DNA of 64,000 nucleotides from G965220305 sp965220305 (GTDB lineage: Bacteria > Chloroflexota > Dehalococcoidia > Lucifugimonadales > UBA3495), in the NCBI GenBank assembly GCA_965220305.1, contig OZ244817.1, positions 496,001 through 560,000 on the forward strand. The letters are read 5' to 3'. Shown here one piece after another: positions 17,175 through 25,648 of this stretch; position 1 is the stretch's first letter, and every line of letters begins with the position of its first letter. Below the pieces are notes generated by a model. The model did not search any database. It saw only the letters and a list, made by a program, of their open reading frames with translations, and was not told the DNA's origin. The translations under genes were made by a program, and so were the position numbers.

Positions 17175-19004
17175 ATGTGGTCGGGCCAGGGGATTTCATT
17201 GAGCAGCGTACCTATGGAAGAAGACCCACTAAGAATGTCCACAGCCGGCCAGATCGACTGGCTGCCCTGGGGGCCGGACGCCTTCGCCAAAGCGCAGGAG
17301 GCGGATAAGCCCCTGCTGCTTTCCATCGGCGCGGTTTGGTGTTACTGGTGTCAGGTGATGGACCAGACCACCTACGCCGATCCGGAAGTTGGGGCCTATA
17401 TCCAGCAGAACTTCGTTCCCGTCCGGGTGGACAACGATCATCGTCCCGACGTTAACAGCCGTTACAACGTGGGAGGCTGGCCCACGACGTGCTTTCTGAC
17501 GCCCCACGGAGGCATCATCGGCGGGGCCACCTATCTGCCGCCGGACCAACTATTGGCAATGTTGACCGAAGTCTATCGGGCCTACCGAGACGAGAAGGTC
17601 CAACTCTACGACCAGGGAAACGGACTGCTGCAACAACGTCGCGAGCAGGTAGCCAAGGCCAGCGCTGGGGCCGACATCGAGGAGGTCTTGGTAGACCGCA
17701 TCGCCCGGCGGGTCACGGGCACCTACGATGCCCGAAACGGAGGTTTCGGCGAAGACCTGAAGTTTCCCGGGGCCCCCATCCTCCAGTTCCTCCTGCACCT
17801 CTACCGGACCACCGGCGAGCAGTTTTATCGGGTGATGTTGGAGAGGACGCTGGACAGCATGGTCCAAGGGGAGTTGCTGGACCGGGTTGAAGGGGGATTC
17901 TTCCGCTACTGCACCAACGCGGATTGGTCCCAGGCCCAGCACGAGAAGCTGTTGGAAGATAATCTCAGCTTGACCAGAGTGTTCCTAGACGCCGCCCTCC
18001 TTCTCGACCGTGCGGACTATCTCGACGTAGCCTCCAGTTGCATTGATTACCTGCTGGACCATCTCTACGACGAAGAAGCGGGCGGCTTCCGCGGCAGCCA
18101 GGGGGCCCATTCCGACTACTTCGCCATGCCTCCCCAAGCGAGAGAGGGTCTTACTCCCCCCCAGGCGGACCCCTTCTGCTACGTCAGCAGCAGCGCCCAG
18201 GCAGTTTCCCTGCTGTTGGAGGCTTCCTGGAAATTGCCGCGGCCCGAGCTATTGGGAAAGGGTCTACGGGTCCTGGAACGACTTGACTCCTTGGCCCTGT
18301 CCGGCCAGTTGTGCCATGTCTTCGACGGCGAGGGTCCAAGGCGTCACTCGGGGGGAGACCTCTTGGTCGACTGGGCCCATCTGCTAAACGCCTTGGTCGA
18401 CGCCTACAACCAAACAATCGGAGGCGAAGGGTTCCGAAAGCGCGCCGAAGAAGTAGCCCAGAAGCTGCTAGGTTCCTTCGCCGATGCCAGAAACGGGGGC
18501 TTCTTCGACGTGGAGGAATCTCCAGAAGCGGTGGGCTACCTCCGAGTGCGGGAGAAGCCCCTTCCGGAGAACATAGCGGCGGTGACCGGGCTGATGAAAC
18601 TGGACCAAGCCACCTTCCAAGAGGAATACCGTGAGGTGGTCAGAGCAGCCCTGAGCGCATTTGTAGATGCCAACCGGGTGTACGGAGAGTTTGCCGCCTC
18701 ATACGGTATGCTCTTGGACCAGTACCTGCACGAGCCGGTGGAAATTACCGTTGAAGGAAATTTCGGCGAAGCCGGCGCCCAGGAACTGCTGGGGGCCGCG
18801 GCGCAAGTATCTTGTCCGCACCTGGTGATTAAGGCAGTGCCCCTGGAGGAAGCCGGGTCAATGGCCCAGGCCCACGTCTGCCTCAACACCGTGTGTCTGC
18901 CTCCGGTGGAAACGCCGGAAGCCCTGCTGGCGACGGTGGCCGGGGCTACCTCGGGGGAAGCTGACCCGTTCCCCAGCATATTCCAGATTTTTCCAGGGTC
19001 TTAG
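17175..19004 (+). CDS. DUF255 / YyaL-type thioredoxin-fold plus six-hairpin-glycosidase-fold protein
   Basis: Up to 609 residues. The N-terminal thioredoxin-like domain has WCYWCQVM (about residues 56-63, the family's C-x-W-C pair) and the cis-proline region GGWPTTCFLTPHG, as in the Spermatogenesis-associated-20/YyaL family. The middle and C-terminal parts (GGFGEDLKFPG; EGGFFRYCTNADWSQAQHEKLLEDN) match the alpha/alpha-barrel of N-acylglucosamine-2-epimerase-like folds. The family is widely conserved but its biochemical role is not established. The start is uncertain: ATG 17175 has no clear ribosome site, and ATG 17214 or 17235 would better match where family members begin. The C-terminal 100 residues are less conserved. 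Confidence 0.82.
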   Translation: MWSGQGISLSSVPMEEDPLRMSTAGQIDWLPWGPDAFAKAQEADKPLLLSIGAVWCYWCQVMDQTTYADPEVGAYIQQNFVPVRVDNDHRPDVNSRYNVGGWPTTCFLTPHGGIIGGATYLPPDQLLAMLTEVYRAYRDEKVQLYDQGNGLLQQRREQVAKASAGADIEEVLVDRIARRVTGTYDARNGGFGEDLKFPGAPILQFLLHLYRTTGEQFYRVMLERTLDSMVQGELLDRVEGGFFRYCTNADWSQAQHEKLLEDNLSLTRVFLDAALLLDRADYLDVASSCIDYLLDHLYDEEAGGFRGSQGAHSDYFAMPPQAREGLTPPQADPFCYVSSSAQAVSLLLEASWKLPRPELLGKGLRVLERLDSLALSGQLCHVFDGEGPRRHSGGDLLVDWAHLLNALVDAYNQTIGGEGFRKRAEEVAQKLLGSFADARNGGFFDVEESPEAVGYLRVREKPLPENIAAVTGLMKLDQATFQEEYREVVRAALSAFVDANRVYGEFAASYGMLLDQYLHEPVEITVEGNFGEAGAQELLGAAAQVSCPHLVIKAVPLEEAGSMAQAHVCLNTVCLPPVETPEALLATVAGATSGEADPFPSIFQIFPGS

Positions 19005-19070
19005 CCTTTCGACCAGACAGATTTTGACATCCGGGCGATGCGCCAAGTGCTGCCCGGCTTGCGATTAACC

Positions 19071-19086
19071 AGGGGAGGATAAACTG
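19071..19086 (+). promoter_or_regulatory. Ribosome binding site and CTG start of aspS
   Basis: AGGGGAGG (19071-19078) is followed 5 bases later by CTG (19084-19086). The reading frame is closed by TAA at 19066-19068, and no ATG, GTG or TTG occurs between that stop and TTG 19141, which is past the conserved N-terminal motif. The strong ribosome site therefore points to the CTG as the start. Confidence 0.65.
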
Positions 19087-20907
19087 AAAAGCATTAACTG
19101 CGGCGAACTCGGGGAACAGCACATTGGGAGCCAGCAAAGTTTGGCCGGCTGGGTGGCGCGCCGCCGCGACCACGGGGGAGTCATTTTCCTTGATCTCAGG
19201 GACCGGTCCGGGGTGGTGCAGCTTGTATTCAATCCAGAGCATTCTAACCAGGCCTACAGAGTCGCCGAACAACTGCGCTCCGAATGGGTAATCCAGGTCA
19301 GCGGCACCGTCGAAATGCGGCCAGCCGGTTCGGAAAACCCCAACATGAACACCGGCGCTATCGAGGTGGTGGCCGACGATATTCAGGTGCTCAACTCCTC
19401 GTTGACACCGCCCTTCTACATCACCGACGACGTAGAGGCCGACGAGAGTCTACGGCTGCGTTACCGATACCTGGACCTGCGCCGGCCCCAGATGCAGCGT
19501 AACTTGCGATTGCGGCATCAGGTGGTGAAGTACATCAGGGACTTCCTGGACGCCCGAGACTTCCTGGAAATCGAAACCCCCACACTCATCAAGAGCACCC
19601 CGGAAGGGGCCAGGGATTTCCTGGTGCCCAGCCGGTTGCAGAAGGGCAACTTCTACGCCCTGCCCCAATCGCCGCAACAACTGAAGCAGCTATTGATGGT
19701 GTCCGGCGTGGAAAAATACTTCCAGATTGCCCGCTGCTTTAGGGATGAGGACCTACGCGCCGACCGGCAACCGGAGTTCACCCAGTTGGACCTGGAGATG
19801 AGTTTCGTCGAAGAGGAAGACATTCTCCAGCTCACCGAGGAACTCTTTAGTGGCATGATCGAATCCCTGGCCCCGGACAAGAAGGTGGTTAAACCCTTCC
19901 CCCGCATTAAGTACCGGGATTCTATGGAACGGTACGGCAACGACAAGCCGGACCTGCGCTTCGGCATGGAAATGACCGACGTTACCGACCTGGCCAGAGA
20001 GACCGAGTTCCGCGTATTTCTATCAACAATCGAACAGGGTGGGATCATCAAGGGCTTCGTGACGGCGGGCGAGGGCCACCGGAGCGGCGTGGATATGCGC
20101 CGTTTGGAAGAGACGGCGCGAGGATTCGGCGCTGGTGGGATGAGCCATATCAGGCTGCAAGGCGATGGGACTCTCCAGAGTTTGACTGAGGAACAGGCGC
20201 TCCTTTCTCCGGGTCTGCGGATGCCCCTGGAGTGGGTCACCCGACTGGCGGAGCGGATGGGCGCTCAGAACGGCGACTTGGTGCTGCTGATGGCAGGGGC
20301 GCCGCAACAGGTTAACGTCTGGCTCAGCGCAATGCGTAACCACATGGGAGAGGCATTGGGCCTGGCCCACCCCGACCAATTGGCCTTCTGCTTTGTCACT
20401 CAGTTCCCCCTGTTTGAGTGGCTGGATGATGAAAAGCGCTGGGACTCGGCGCACCACCCATTTACCTCTCCCGCCGATGGGTCGGAGGAGTTGCTGTCGG
20501 GTGATGACCTGGGCAACATCGACTCCAAGGCCTACGACCTGGTTTGCAACGGAGCGGAGTTGGCCAGCGGCAGCATACGGATACACCGCCGGGAGATCCA
20601 GGAGCGCATCTTCAGCATTCTGGGCTACAGCCGGGACGAAATGCTGGACCGGTTCGGACACATCCTGGAAGCCTTCGAGTACGGCGCTCCGCCCCACGGA
20701 GGTATTGCCCCCGGCATCGACCGGCTGGTAGCCATCTTGACCGGGGCCACCTCCCTTAGAGATGTTATTGCCTTCCCCAAGACTCAGAGCGGTTCGGACC
20801 TGCTGTTCGGGGCTCCGGCCCCGGTGGACCAGAGACAACTGAGAGACCTGGCCTTGCTCCTGGATGAGGGAGTGGCCGTACCTCCGGACCCCCAACCGGC
20901 AGGCTGA
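19084..20907 (+). CDS. aspS: Aspartyl-tRNA synthetase
   Basis: Class II aminoacyl-tRNA synthetase that charges tRNA-Asp; 607 residues, the normal bacterial length. The N-terminal OB anticodon-binding domain begins with SINCGELGEQHIG and LAGWVARRRDHGGVIFLDLRD. Motif 2 FRDEDLRADRQPEFTQLD and motif 3 GIAPGIDRLV are present, with the bacterial GAD insertion between (about residues 300-430). The CGEL motif lies upstream of the first conventional start (TTG 19141), and the only sensible start is CTG 19084 behind AGGGGAGG (an ATT at 19093 is less likely). Whether it is discriminating or also makes Asp-tRNA-Asn cannot be judged here. Confidence 0.93.
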   Translation: MKSINCGELGEQHIGSQQSLAGWVARRRDHGGVIFLDLRDRSGVVQLVFNPEHSNQAYRVAEQLRSEWVIQVSGTVEMRPAGSENPNMNTGAIEVVADDIQVLNSSLTPPFYITDDVEADESLRLRYRYLDLRRPQMQRNLRLRHQVVKYIRDFLDARDFLEIETPTLIKSTPEGARDFLVPSRLQKGNFYALPQSPQQLKQLLMVSGVEKYFQIARCFRDEDLRADRQPEFTQLDLEMSFVEEEDILQLTEELFSGMIESLAPDKKVVKPFPRIKYRDSMERYGNDKPDLRFGMEMTDVTDLARETEFRVFLSTIEQGGIIKGFVTAGEGHRSGVDMRRLEETARGFGAGGMSHIRLQGDGTLQSLTEEQALLSPGLRMPLEWVTRLAERMGAQNGDLVLLMAGAPQQVNVWLSAMRNHMGEALGLAHPDQLAFCFVTQFPLFEWLDDEKRWDSAHHPFTSPADGSEELLSGDDLGNIDSKAYDLVCNGAELASGSIRIHRREIQERIFSILGYSRDEMLDRFGHILEAFEYGAPPHGGIAPGIDRLVAILTGATSLRDVIAFPKTQSGSDLLFGAPAPVDQRQLRDLALLLDEGVAVPPDPQPAG

Positions 20908-21073
20908 AGCCGCCACGGAGAGTTTCCAGAGGACGGTGCGCCAACAACTCAGCCCATCGCCACCGAGGGTGGCGGCATCGTAACAGCCTCTGGCCTGCTC
21001 GGGTTGTAAATGTCCCAAGCCCCGGCTACACTTACGGGGTGTTCTATTTCCCAGCCTTCAGGAGGGTCCCACC

Positions 21074-22270
21074 ATGGCCGACGCACCGCAGTTCAGCTAC
21101 GAGTCCCTTTTCAACCGGAACGCGCCTGTCACCAACCGGGCGGTGAACCGGAACGCCCGGTATGACTTCGCCGTAGCTTATCCCGACCCGGACAACCTGC
21201 CTCTGGACGAGTTGGTCGAGTCCCTCAAAGTGGCGTTGGACCGGGAAGGCCGGGACTTGGCGTACTACCCCCAGGCGGTGGGGCTGCCTTCATTGCGGCA
21301 ACTGGTGGCCGAGAAGCTGGTCCGCGACCGCAATATGCAGGTCACCACCGATGATGTGGTGCTAACTTCGGGTTCTGGGGAGGGCATCGGAATGCTTATC
21401 CAGGCCCTGACCGAGCCCGGAGACATTGCCCTGACCGAAGAGTACGTTTATCTCGGCACCATGCGGCAGATGCGCCTTTGGGGGGCCGACGTCAGGGGAG
21501 TCGCCTGCGACGACCAGGGAATCATTCCCGACGCCCTGGAAACCATGCTCAAGGAATTCGCCGCTGCGGGCAAGCGGGTCAAGTACCTGTACACCATTCC
21601 CTGCTTTCAGAACCCCCTGGGCTGGAGCATGTCGCTGGACCGAAAACAGCGCGTCCTGGACATCGCCCGCGAATACGGCGTGCCCATCCTGGAAGACGAC
21701 TGTTATGTAGACCTCCGGTTCGAAGGCGAAGATGTAACCTCGATTCATTCCCTTGACGATACGGGCCATGTGTTGTACGTGGGTTCCTTCTCCAAGATTA
21801 TTGCTCCGGGAATGCGGATGGGCTACCTGGTGGCCCCTGAAGAGGTACGCAGCCGCGCCATGAGCTATAAAGGCGGCGGGGTGAACCAGTTTGCTGCTCT
21901 GGCCGTGGAAGAGTACCTGAAGAACAAAATGTACGACCATATTGACGAGCAGAACCAGTCCCTCAAGGTCAAGAGAGATGCCATGCTGGCTTCCCTGGGA
22001 GAGAATTTTGGCGACGCCGCCAGGTGGAGCAAACCCGAAGGCGGGCTGTACGTTTGGTTGGAACTCCCCGAGGGTACGGACCTAGCCGCCATACAGGAGC
22101 AGTCCTTCAACGAAGGAGTCGGGTACTACAGCGGCACCATGTTCTCGCCGGAAGGCAGGGGAGCCAACTGCGCCCGCCTATGCTTCGGCCATCCGTCGGC
22201 CCAAACCGTCTACGACGGTGTGGCCGAGTTGGCCCGCATTCTGGAGCGCCACGGCGTATTGGGAGGGTAG
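21074..22270 (+). CDS. PLP-dependent aminotransferase, class I/II (2-aminoadipate transaminase-like)
   Basis: The 398-residue fold-type I aminotransferase resembles the LysN/AadR and MocR catalytic-domain branch. It has LAYYPQAVGLPSLRQLVAEKL near residue 60, TSGSGEGIGMLIQAL near residue 98, PCFQNPLGWSMS near residue 178, EDDCYVDLRFEG near residue 213, and the Schiff-base Lys in SFSKIIAPGMRMGY near residue 240. There is no N-terminal DNA-binding domain, so it is an enzyme rather than a MocR regulator. ATG 21074 follows AGGAGGG. A perfect hairpin terminator lies about 60 bases downstream. The amino-acid substrate is not fixed by the sequence. Confidence 0.85.
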   Translation: MADAPQFSYESLFNRNAPVTNRAVNRNARYDFAVAYPDPDNLPLDELVESLKVALDREGRDLAYYPQAVGLPSLRQLVAEKLVRDRNMQVTTDDVVLTSGSGEGIGMLIQALTEPGDIALTEEYVYLGTMRQMRLWGADVRGVACDDQGIIPDALETMLKEFAAAGKRVKYLYTIPCFQNPLGWSMSLDRKQRVLDIAREYGVPILEDDCYVDLRFEGEDVTSIHSLDDTGHVLYVGSFSKIIAPGMRMGYLVAPEEVRSRAMSYKGGGVNQFAALAVEEYLKNKMYDHIDEQNQSLKVKRDAMLASLGENFGDAARWSKPEGGLYVWLELPEGTDLAAIQEQSFNEGVGYYSGTMFSPEGRGANCARLCFGHPSAQTVYDGVAELARILERHGVLGG

Positions 22271-22327
22271 CCAAGACCAGAAATCGGCTTGCCCTAAGTA
22301 GACGAACACTAAGGCGGTAATGCAGGC

Positions 22328-22368
22328 AAAAATCAAGGCCCGGGTATAAAACCCGGGCCTTGATTTTT
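22328..22368. terminator. Perfect bidirectional intrinsic terminator
   Basis: An 18-bp perfect stem (22328-22345 with 22351-22368) surrounds the loop ATAAA. The GC-rich core GGCCCGGGT has A-tracts on one side and T-tracts on the other, so it can stop transcription from both convergent genes (aminotransferase and FBP aldolase/phosphatase). It is the clearest terminator in the window. Confidence 0.9.
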
Positions 22369-22403
22369 GGCTAAGACTAGAGGACGCTCCGTCCCCTTGA
22401 GAC

Positions 22404-23579
22404 CTAATCGTCGGCGCTGGCGGTCTTCTCGGGAACGCCGGCTTCGTGGCCGTTTCGGAAGGCGAAACGGTCAACCAGGTCTCCAATGCTCTGCCGGAAG
22501 CCGGAGTATTCCAACTCACCGTAGGGGAGCATGGCAGCCCCGGACCAACCCTGGGAGCGCATTTCAATGCCCTTCTTCTGGGCCAGAATTCGCACATGGT
22601 CCCAGGCCGGGTTGTCGAAGAAGTCGGCCACGGAGTCGGAGAACTTCCCCTGGGCGCTGAGGGAGAATCCGATGCAGGACACCAGGGGCAAGCAGTACAT
22701 TCCGGTAACGGGGGTGTTTATGGGTACCGGCATCAGCGGCATCACGTGGGAGCCTCGGGCGTCGCCGCCGATGTAGTGGGCCTTGGCGTAGGGTGAAATC
22801 AACTCCTCCGGAGCCGGGAATATCCCTTGATTTCGCACCAGAGCTACCGGATCGTCCTTTCCAGTATAGGAACCCGCGATGTTGTGCAAGCGGGTAGCCG
22901 ATATGGCAGCGGCGGTTTGGCCGGTATACCGTGAAACAATCGAGTCTATCCCAAACCGTTCGTTGTCCCGCAGCAGCACCGTAATCTTGTAGTAGTCCTC
23001 GGGGGCATTCAGCGAGATGATGCTGTCCCCTTGGGTGTTATTCATGTCGATTACGTTGAAGGTGAAGCCGTCTCCGATGCGGGGGAGCATGAGCCCGGCG
23101 CAATACATTGGGTCGGCAAATCCCAGGAACATGGGCAGATTGTAAGCCCCGGGACCGCACTTGTCCGCAGCCAACACCATGAAACTCTCCGCCGGGCGGA
23201 CTGGGTTGGTCTTAATCGGGTCGTGGTCGAACTCGATCTCGGCCACCGCCGGACCTGCGCCCCGAATGTTACCCGAGGGAGCATCTACCAACAAGTCCTG
23301 ACCGGCTCCATAGAGCCCGTACTCACGAGCGATGTCGGTAGCCTTGAGAAAAGTGCTCCAGGCGAACTGGTGAACATCGGTATTGTTGGGGCCGTGGGTA
23401 TGGGATGTGGTTATACAGATGTCATCCCCGGTGTGGCCCACGTACCCGTCGATAAGCAGTCCGCTTTTAATAGCTTCGTCAACGGCCTGTCTCGTAGCGT
23501 CCATCATGTGCCGGGACGGCATTGTATGACCGCCAATGGAACCCACGTCGGCTTTAAGGACAGATAGCGTCAATTGCAT
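22404..23579 (-). CDS. Fructose-1,6-bisphosphate aldolase/phosphatase (bifunctional, archaeal type)
   Basis: Class V FBPase (FBPA/P) of 391 residues. It condenses triose phosphates to fructose-1,6-bisphosphate and then dephosphorylates it, making gluconeogenesis unidirectional. Family blocks visible are LSVLKADVGSIGGH at the start, GHTGDDICITTSHTHG (metal-binding Asp residues) near residue 50, ADKCGPGAYNLPMFLGFADP near residue 140, and VSCIGFSLSAQGKFSD near residue 315. This enzyme is typical of Archaea and deep-branching or thermophilic bacteria. It is transcribed alone from a near-consensus promoter about 100 bases upstream. GAGGAG precedes the ATG by 8 bases. Confidence 0.93.
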   Translation of the reverse strand: MQLTLSVLKADVGSIGGHTMPSRHMMDATRQAVDEAIKSGLLIDGYVGHTGDDICITTSHTHGPNNTDVHQFAWSTFLKATDIAREYGLYGAGQDLLVDAPSGNIRGAGPAVAEIEFDHDPIKTNPVRPAESFMVLAADKCGPGAYNLPMFLGFADPMYCAGLMLPRIGDGFTFNVIDMNNTQGDSIISLNAPEDYYKITVLLRDNERFGIDSIVSRYTGQTAAAISATRLHNIAGSYTGKDDPVALVRNQGIFPAPEELISPYAKAHYIGGDARGSHVMPLMPVPINTPVTGMYCLPLVSCIGFSLSAQGKFSDSVADFFDNPAWDHVRILAQKKGIEMRSQGWSGAAMLPYGELEYSGFRQSIGDLVDRFAFRNGHEAGVPEKTASADD

Positions 23580-23686
23580 AAGTCGTTCTCCTCATGGGAT
23601 ATGCCAGGTATAATTGTCGCCACGGAAACCGGCCAACAGGCCAACTGATTTTCTGCCGCTACTGCGTACCGGCTGTAATGTTTCAG

Positions 23687-23715
23687 ATTCTATCAGCGCC
23701 GCCTTGCGGTGTCAA
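23687..23715 (-). promoter_or_regulatory. Near-consensus sigma-70 promoter of the FBP aldolase/phosphatase gene
   Basis: On the minus strand TTGACA (23710-23715) and TAGAAT (23687-23692) are separated by exactly 17 bases. The -35 is a perfect match and the -10 matches 5 of 6. The start point would be near 23680, leaving a leader of about 100 bases before the ATG. The surrounding 23715-23790 stretch is strikingly AT-rich for this genome. Confidence 0.75.
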
Positions 23716-23928
23716 TGTATATAAACTCAACAGATTGCCTAAACAATAACTGTTTTATACTATCAAATCCGATATTGTTACGTTTTATGTTGACCAACTG
23801 CCGTCCTTCCGACTCCTATTAAATCACCCTTCGGATTCGGAGGGCGGTAAGATGCCTGGTTGAGCGGGTAGCCCCATCGACCAATGGCAGCTATCATCTG
23901 CCAGGGTGCCGTGCCTGGGTATATCCGG

Positions 23929-23934
23929 TATAAT
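23929..23934 (+). promoter_or_regulatory. Probable -10 box of the Zn-ribbon/TPR gene
   Basis: Perfect TATAAT at 23929-23934, about 70 bases before the ATG at 24007. The hexamer 17 bases upstream (GTGCCG, 23906-23911) is a poor -35. A second possible promoter lies in the AT-rich segment near 23734-23760 (TTGCCT, 15 bases, TATACT). Otherwise the 23580-24006 gap holds no gene. Confidence 0.4.
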
Positions 23935-24006
23935 AGAAAGCGAGTAAACGGTCTTGTGGGATTGGTTAGGCCCTGTGGACCGCAGCGGGTCAGAGAGGAA
24001 ACGGGA

Positions 24007-24765
24007 ATGGGTCCATATCTTATGTACCTGTCGCTGGCTCTGGTGCTCCTCTGGACGGCGCGGTTGGCCCGTTCCAAGGGGTACAAACCCTGGCTTTGGG
24101 CCGGCGCTTCCCTGGCGCTTATGTCCTTAGGGCTAGTTGGTTTGCCCAACGCCCAGTTGCTGGGCATGGCTCCGTTGGGCGTGCTGCTATTCCTCAAGAA
24201 CCGGCGTGTGCGGGCCGAGGTCGCGGAGCAAGAATACGTTGAATGCCCCAGGTGCCACGCCCGACACTCCCTCGGCCACAATTTTTGCGTCGAATGCGGC
24301 TGGAAGCTGGAAACCCTGGAGGACCGCTACGCCGAAGATGCCGCGTCCGTCGAGCCTCGGTCGCCCGCGCCAGAGGTGACCCAACCCACTGCGTCGGCTC
24401 CCAACCCCACGGAAACAATGGCCGGGGCTGCCGAACCGATTGCCGCATCTGACGAGCCTCAGCCCGGGCGGGAGGAAGCAGCGGTGACCGCCGCTGCTTC
24501 GATGGAAAACGAGGCACCGCCGGAACCAGAGCTACCACCCCAGCGGCCAGCGGTTTTTAGGCCGTTGAGCGCGGAAAGTCTCACCGAGCGGGGCGTATCT
24601 CTCCTGGACCAGGGGAGAATCCAGGAAGCCATCGACCAATTCACCAAGGCCATCGCCCTGAACGCCGGGTACCGCCCCGCATGGTCCAGGCGCGCCGAAG
24701 CCTACGACAAGATTGGGCGGAACCAGGAAGCGGCTGAAGACCTGCGTCGATTGGAAGCCATCTGA
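24007..24765 (+). CDS. Membrane protein with zinc ribbon and TPR repeat
   Basis: The 252-residue protein has two N-terminal transmembrane helices (about residues 4-18 and 25-58, rich in Leu/Ala). A zinc ribbon follows with CPRC (80, 83) and CVEC (94, 97), then a Pro/Ala/Glu-rich linker of about 85 residues. The C-terminus holds one TPR-type pair of helices (SLTERGVSLLDQGRIQEAID; PAWSRRAEAYDKIGRNQEAA). ATG 24007 follows GAGAGGAAACGGGA and removes 41 upstream codons that do not look like protein. The fold suggests a scaffold or adaptor; the partner is unknown. It converges on fabI with a 19-base gap. Confidence 0.7.
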   Translation: MGPYLMYLSLALVLLWTARLARSKGYKPWLWAGASLALMSLGLVGLPNAQLLGMAPLGVLLFLKNRRVRAEVAEQEYVECPRCHARHSLGHNFCVECGWKLETLEDRYAEDAASVEPRSPAPEVTQPTASAPNPTETMAGAAEPIAASDEPQPGREEAAVTAAASMENEAPPEPELPPQRPAVFRPLSAESLTERGVSLLDQGRIQEAIDQFTKAIALNAGYRPAWSRRAEAYDKIGRNQEAAEDLRRLEAI

Positions 24766-24784
24766 AGGTCTGCGGGAACCTCTC

Positions 24785-25558
24785 CTAGACGGCCATAATG
24801 TGGTAACCGGCGTCCACCGGAATTATGGAGCCGGTAATCCCGCTGGACAGGTCGCTGCACAGAAACAGGGCGGTCGTCGCCACCTCGTCCACCGTTATAT
24901 TTCGCTGCAACGGCGCTTTTTCCGCGTGGACCCGCTTCATATCCACAAACCCATGAATGCCCCGGGCGGCCAAAGTATCCAAGGGCCCGGCGGAGATGGC
25001 GTTCACCCGCACCTTCTGCTCTCCGTACTCGGCGGCTAGTTGCCGTACCTCATGTTCCAGGGCAGCTTTGGCCGTGCCCATGACGTTATAGCCGGGGTAG
25101 ACCCGCTGGGAGGCCTGAAAGGTCATGGTCAGCACACTGCCCCCATCCGTCATCAGCGGGGCAGCGTGTCTTACCAGGGGGAGCAGGGAATAGGCGCTGA
25201 TTTCCAGGGCTAAGCGGAACCCCTCCCGTCCAGTTGCAGAAAAGGCCCCGGTCAAGTCTTCGCGGTTGGCGAAGGCGATGCTATGTACCAGAAAGGAAAT
25301 ATCTCCAAAGGACTCGGCCACCTGTTCAAACACCGCCGTTATCTGGTCGTCGTCGGTGGCGTCGCAGGGAAGGGCCAGGCCGCCGTCCAGGGTGTCCGTC
25401 AAACGGACCACTCGGTCCTTTAGCCGGTCGTTCTGGTAGGTCAGGGCCAGCCTGGCGCCAGCCTGTGCCAGGGTGCTGGCAATGGACCATGCGATGCTGC
25501 GGTCGTTGGCTACCCCGAAAACAACGCCCTTCTTGCCGGACAGGTCAATTGGATACAA
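24785..25558 (-). CDS. fabI: Enoyl-[acyl-carrier-protein] reductase (NADH)
   Basis: Type II fatty-acid synthesis enzyme that reduces the enoyl-ACP double bond; 257 residues, normal for FabI. The divergent SDR cofactor site GVANDRSIAWSIA is near residues 15-27. The active site Tyr-x6-Lys is in YNVMGTAK, and the family's DLSSGITGSIIPVDAGYHIM closes the C-terminus. The gene lies 90 bases after the LLM gene of the F420 run on the same strand and may be read through from it, though no functional link is evident. Confidence 0.92.
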   Translation of the reverse strand: MYPIDLSGKKGVVFGVANDRSIAWSIASTLAQAGARLALTYQNDRLKDRVVRLTDTLDGGLALPCDATDDDQITAVFEQVAESFGDISFLVHSIAFANREDLTGAFSATGREGFRLALEISAYSLLPLVRHAAPLMTDGGSVLTMTFQASQRVYPGYNVMGTAKAALEHEVRQLAAEYGEQKVRVNAISAGPLDTLAARGIHGFVDMKRVHAEKAPLQRNITVDEVATTALFLCSDLSSGITGSIIPVDAGYHIMAV

Positions 25559-25648
25559 GGGTGCTCCTCCCAGGCAGTTTATTGTCCGGCGGTTATACCG
25601 GCGCAGGTCTTCCGACGACGAAAATAGTGCCCTACCAAAGGGCCAGGG

